Source: Acidimicrobiales bacterium
GTDB lineage: Bacteria > Actinomycetota > Acidimicrobiia > Acidimicrobiales > JABEUL01
Direction of reading: 5' to 3'
Assembly (NCBI GenBank): GCA_027451605.1
Contig: DAIDJA010000047.1
Location: 1-9,525 of the forward strand
DNA: 9,525 bases
Shown: positions 6,539-9,525 of the stretch, piece after piece
Layout: each line of letters starts with the position of its first letter
Position numbering within the stretch: the stretch's first letter is position 1
Notes under the pieces: model-generated
What the model was told of the DNA's origin: nothing
Databases searched by the model: none
What the model saw: the letters and a program-made list of their open reading frames with translations, nothing else
Program-made: the position numbers and the translations under genes

Positions 6539-9244
6539 ATGCAAAACTTAACCAATGATACTTTACGCACCGCAGACTATCGGCTAGATGAAAATGTAAA
6601 GCCAATCTCATATGACATTTATTTAAAACCGGATTTAGCCGAAGCTAAGTTCAATGGCAAGGTTTTAATAAAGACTAACATTAGCCAACCGACAAAAACT
6701 ATAGTTTTAAACGGCGCAGAACTAAGTATTTCTAAAAGTTTCGTTGTCGACACTGCCGAGACGGCTGAATCGCTATTTAAGTCAGCCGAATCGGACGGAT
6801 CTAATTTTGAATCACTTGCAATTGAAGCTAACAGTAATTGTGAAATCGTTGATGCGTTAACCGATGAACAACTCGAAAGAATTACACTATCAGGCGACAA
6901 AGAACATGTTGGAGACGTGTATGTCGGAATTATCTTTTCGGGAATATTAAATGACAAACTCAGGGGATTCTATAGATCGACATTTATAGATCAATCCGAT
7001 AAAGAACAGGTTATTGCCACGACCCATTTTGAAGCGACTGATGCCAGAAGAGCATTCCCCTGTTTTGATGAGCCGCAACTGAAGGCGACATTTAAGGTGT
7101 TTTTAGAGGTTGAAAGTAGTCTATTGGCAATCTCAAACTGGCCTATCGAAAATGAAACAATCACTTCAAACGGTACAAAATTAGTCGAATTTGAACGGAC
7201 AATGATAATGTCCACCTATTTAGTGGCGTTCATTGTCGGTAATTTGGAAGCCAGCAAAGTCGTAGATGTAGACGGAGTACCGCTTCGGGTAATACATGTA
7301 CCCGGTAAAACTTCGATGACCGACTTCGCCTTGCAGGTCGGCGAACATTCTTTGAAATTTTTCGCAGAGTACTTTAAAATTCCCTACCCCGGAAAAAAGC
7401 TCGACTTGATCGCTCTGCCGGACTTTGCATTTGGAGCAATGGAGAATTTAGGTGCGGTGACTTTTAGGGAAACCGCGCTTTTGGCAAATCCTGAAACTGC
7501 CAGCAGGTCAGACTTGGAAAGGGTCGCAGACGTTGTCGCCCACGAATTGGCCCACATGTGGTTCGGAGATTTAGTCACGATGAAATGGTGGAACGGAATT
7601 TGGCTAAACGAGGCATTTGCTACTTTTATGGAGATGCTAGCCGTCGACAGTTTCAGACCGGAATGGTATCGTTGGGTAACATTCGGCCTTTCAAGAGAAG
7701 CGGCTATGGGCGTGGATTCACTTTCTTCAACCAGACCGATTGAATTTGAAGTTTTTCACCCAAGGGAAGCAGAGGCAATGTTTGATGTACTGACATATCA
7801 AAAAGGAGCCGCGGTACTCAGAATGCTTGAACAATTCATCGGTCCGGAAGTATTTAAAGACGGCATCAGACAGTATCTACAGAACCACAAATACTCAAAT
7901 ACTGAAACTTCCGATCTTTGGGATGCACTTGAAGACGCCACAAAACGTTCTCCGCTTCCCAATGGGATTAGTGAAGCATTTTCGGTAAGAAAAATAATGG
8001 ATACTTGGATTTTCCAGGGAGGCTATCCGTCCATAAATGTGTCGAGAAAAAACAACTTATATGAGATTTCGCAATCTCCGTTTTATTACGAAGCCAAAGG
8101 GGCGATCGGCTCAGAATGGATAGTTCCCATTGTCCTTAAACCCATCAATGCCGACGGTACCCTAAAAAATAACTTTCATGTGGCCTTAGATGAATTGACC
8201 CGTAAAGTTGAAATAGCCGAAGTTTCGGCTATTAGTGCAAATGGCAACGGTTACGGATTTTATCGGACATCCTACTCAAAAGACCTCTTTTCATCGTTAC
8301 TGGATAATTACGGTTCATTAAGTACCCTGGAAAAATTTAACCTGATATCGGACTCTTGGGCCAATACCGTTAGGGAAAAAAATGACCTAAATGAATTCCT
8401 CCAACTGGCAAGATTTATGCGCGACACAAAAACATATGACATAAATATGTGGTCGATAGTGACTTCTGCATTAAATTCCTTGTTTAAGGCGAGCAACGGT
8501 ATATCTGACGAGCAGATAAGTATAACTTGCGAAAAACTTTTGCGACCGATAATTGACGATATCGGGATCGAACCCGTCAGCGGAGAACCGGAAACTCAAA
8601 AATCATTTCGTTCCCTAATATACGGTTCGCTCGGAGTCATAGGTAAGGATTCAAGAATCCGGAGCGACGCAAAAATCAAATTCGACCTTATGATGAACGA
8701 GGACAAATGGCCGGATCCCGATCTCATGGGAGCAATACTTGATGTCGTCGCAGATTTAGATCAAGTCACAGACTACGACACAATGTTTCGGGGATATTTA
8801 AATCCTAAAAGTCCCCAAGATGAAATACGCTTCTTAATGGCTATGTCGTCCTTTAAAGATCCAAAGCTTTTAGAAAAAACTTTGGAAATGACTATGGGTG
8901 AAATCAGGACCCAAAACGCACCTTTCGTTATTCAATCTATGTTATTTGACAGGGATACACAGGGCCCAACCTTAGATCATCTGATCACCAATTTTGCCAT
9001 AATGAATGAAAAATTCCCAAGCCCAACGATTCCGCGAATGCTGGACGGGATTCGCGGTCTGTCTACTATCGACGATAATTCAGACTCCATATATAAGAAT
9101 AAAGTAGATACATTTCTTCAAGACCATCCGGTTGAAGCGTCAAATCTTACCGTAAAACAAGCCAGAGAACGTCTTAAAACCATAATTGATTTCAACGCCC
9201 GTATTAAAGAAAGCCTGAAGGATCTTGGCAGTCAAATCCAATAA
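6539..9244 (+). CDS. M1 family zinc aminopeptidase
   Basis: M1 aminopeptidases remove N-terminal residues from peptides, mostly in the cytoplasm, and recycle products of protein turnover. The 901-residue protein starts with a beta-rich domain; YDIYLKPDL opens at about residue 25. The exopeptidase motif GAMEN is at 299-303. The zinc site HELAH is at 335-339, with Glu336 as catalytic base, His335 and His339 as ligands, and the third ligand Glu358 in WLNEAFATF. Tyr420 in DVLTYQKGA is the expected transition-state tyrosine. A helical ERAP1-like C-terminal domain follows from about 530 to the end. All catalytic residues are present and the length is normal. Substrate range cannot be read. A region rich in Ser, Glu and Ala at about 75-110 looks like a lineage insert in the first domain. 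No signal peptide is visible. It is transcribed alone, divergent from the kinase operon, from a control region rich in inverted repeats. Confidence 0.97.
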   Translation: MQNLTNDTLRTADYRLDENVKPISYDIYLKPDLAEAKFNGKVLIKTNISQPTKTIVLNGAELSISKSFVVDTAETAESLFKSAESDGSNFESLAIEANSNCEIVDALTDEQLERITLSGDKEHVGDVYVGIIFSGILNDKLRGFYRSTFIDQSDKEQVIATTHFEATDARRAFPCFDEPQLKATFKVFLEVESSLLAISNWPIENETITSNGTKLVEFERTMIMSTYLVAFIVGNLEASKVVDVDGVPLRVIHVPGKTSMTDFALQVGEHSLKFFAEYFKIPYPGKKLDLIALPDFAFGAMENLGAVTFRETALLANPETASRSDLERVADVVAHELAHMWFGDLVTMKWWNGIWLNEAFATFMEMLAVDSFRPEWYRWVTFGLSREAAMGVDSLSSTRPIEFEVFHPREAEAMFDVLTYQKGAAVLRMLEQFIGPEVFKDGIRQYLQNHKYSNTETSDLWDALEDATKRSPLPNGISEAFSVRKIMDTWIFQGGYPSINVSRKNNLYEISQSPFYYEAKGAIGSEWIVPIVLKPINADGTLKNNFHVALDELTRKVEIAEVSAISANGNGYGFYRTSYSKDLFSSLLDNYGSLSTLEKFNLISDSWANTVREKNDLNEFLQLARFMRDTKTYDINMWSIVTSALNSLFKASNGISDEQISITCEKLLRPIIDDIGIEPVSGEPETQKSFRSLIYGSLGVIGKDSRIRSDAKIKFDLMMNEDKWPDPDLMGAILDVVADLDQVTDYDTMFRGYLNPKSPQDEIRFLMAMSSFKDPKLLEKTLEMTMGEIRTQNAPFVIQSMLFDRDTQGPTLDHLITNFAIMNEKFPSPTIPRMLDGIRGLSTIDDNSDSIYKNKVDTFLQDHPVEASNLTVKQARERLKTIIDFNARIKESLKDLGSQIQ

Positions 9245-9525
9245 AACTCAAAGGATTAAATTGGGAATTATTACCCTGAATTTCACGACTATGACATGCT
9301 AAGATTTACTAAAGTTAATTTGCGACAAAAATTGCGAATTAAAGTAAAGCATTACTAGAAAGCGACATAACTGAACTTAAAGTAATACGAAATTTTGAAA
9401 CAAATTATATAGACTTTGCGATTTTGAACTAGAAAACTTAGTATTGGCCGTTCGGAAGTATCTGAACAAGTACATGCACAGTTCAAAAATATAAAAGATA
9501 AGATAATTTTAAGCATTCTTCTTTT
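9245..9525. other. A+T-rich DNA after the aminopeptidase, no recognised gene
   Basis: No supported gene is visible in these 281 bases. TTGCGA occurs three times (around 9320, 9333 and 9417). A minus-strand frame of 53 codons (9516-9355) starts with a hydrophobic stretch and two cysteines, but it lacks a ribosome site and any family motif. No clear terminator hairpin follows the aminopeptidase stop codon. Confidence 0.6.

Noticed and set aside
9355..9516. Minus-strand 53-codon frame with a hydrophobic, Cys-containing start resembling a lipoprotein signal
   Set aside because: There is no proper lipobox context, no ribosome site and a low-complexity A+T-rich composition. A chance frame is likelier.

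Overview
The window looks like ordinary chromosomal DNA from an A+T-rich member of the Actinomycetota. The best lineage marker is a 27-codon gene (3829-3912) whose product carries the KANHGK(K/R)PN signature of bL37, a tiny 50S ribosomal protein described in actinobacteria. The Nudix protein and the adenosine-kinase-like enzyme also resemble actinobacterial relatives. A low-GC Acidimicrobiia-type lineage is my guess, but the sequence does not settle it. I see no phage, transposon, CRISPR array, tRNA or rRNA, and no convincing new multi-gene system. The most interesting signals are in promoters and intergenic DNA.

Layout. (1) 1-421, minus: 5' part of metG, divergent from a Nudix hydrolase (440-901, plus), with only 18 bp between the start codons. 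(2) 902-1444: a gene-poor gap of 543 bp between convergent genes, with small hairpins and short direct repeats. (3) 1445-3720, minus: a compact operon ychF - DUF192 - rsmI (gaps of 20 and 9 bp). (4) 3829-3912, plus: bL37, divergent from ychF. (5) 3913-4240: intergenic DNA with a 17-bp tandem repeat. (6) 4241-6298, minus: a PfkB-family kinase (adenosine-kinase-like) followed by a glycerophosphodiester phosphodiesterase. (7) 6299-6538: a divergent control region with two strong inverted repeats and a 12-bp repeat block. (8) 6539-9244, plus: a 901-residue M1 zinc aminopeptidase. (9) 9245-9525: A+T-rich DNA with no recognised gene.

How the genes fit together. Much of the window serves translation and its upkeep: methionine charging of tRNA (MetG), 16S rRNA methylation (RsmI), a ribosome-associated ATPase (YchF), a ribosomal protein (bL37) and peptide recycling (M1 aminopeptidase). 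The Nudix enzyme, kinase and phosphodiesterase add nucleotide and phospholipid salvage or housecleaning.

A consistent start-signal pattern runs through the window. All six genes at the head of a transcription unit have a TANNNT -10-like hexamer 6-9 nt before the start codon, which suggests leaderless or nearly leaderless mRNAs. The three operon-internal genes instead have an AGG-containing Shine-Dalgarno-like sequence. No computation was run; all family calls are by reading the translations.
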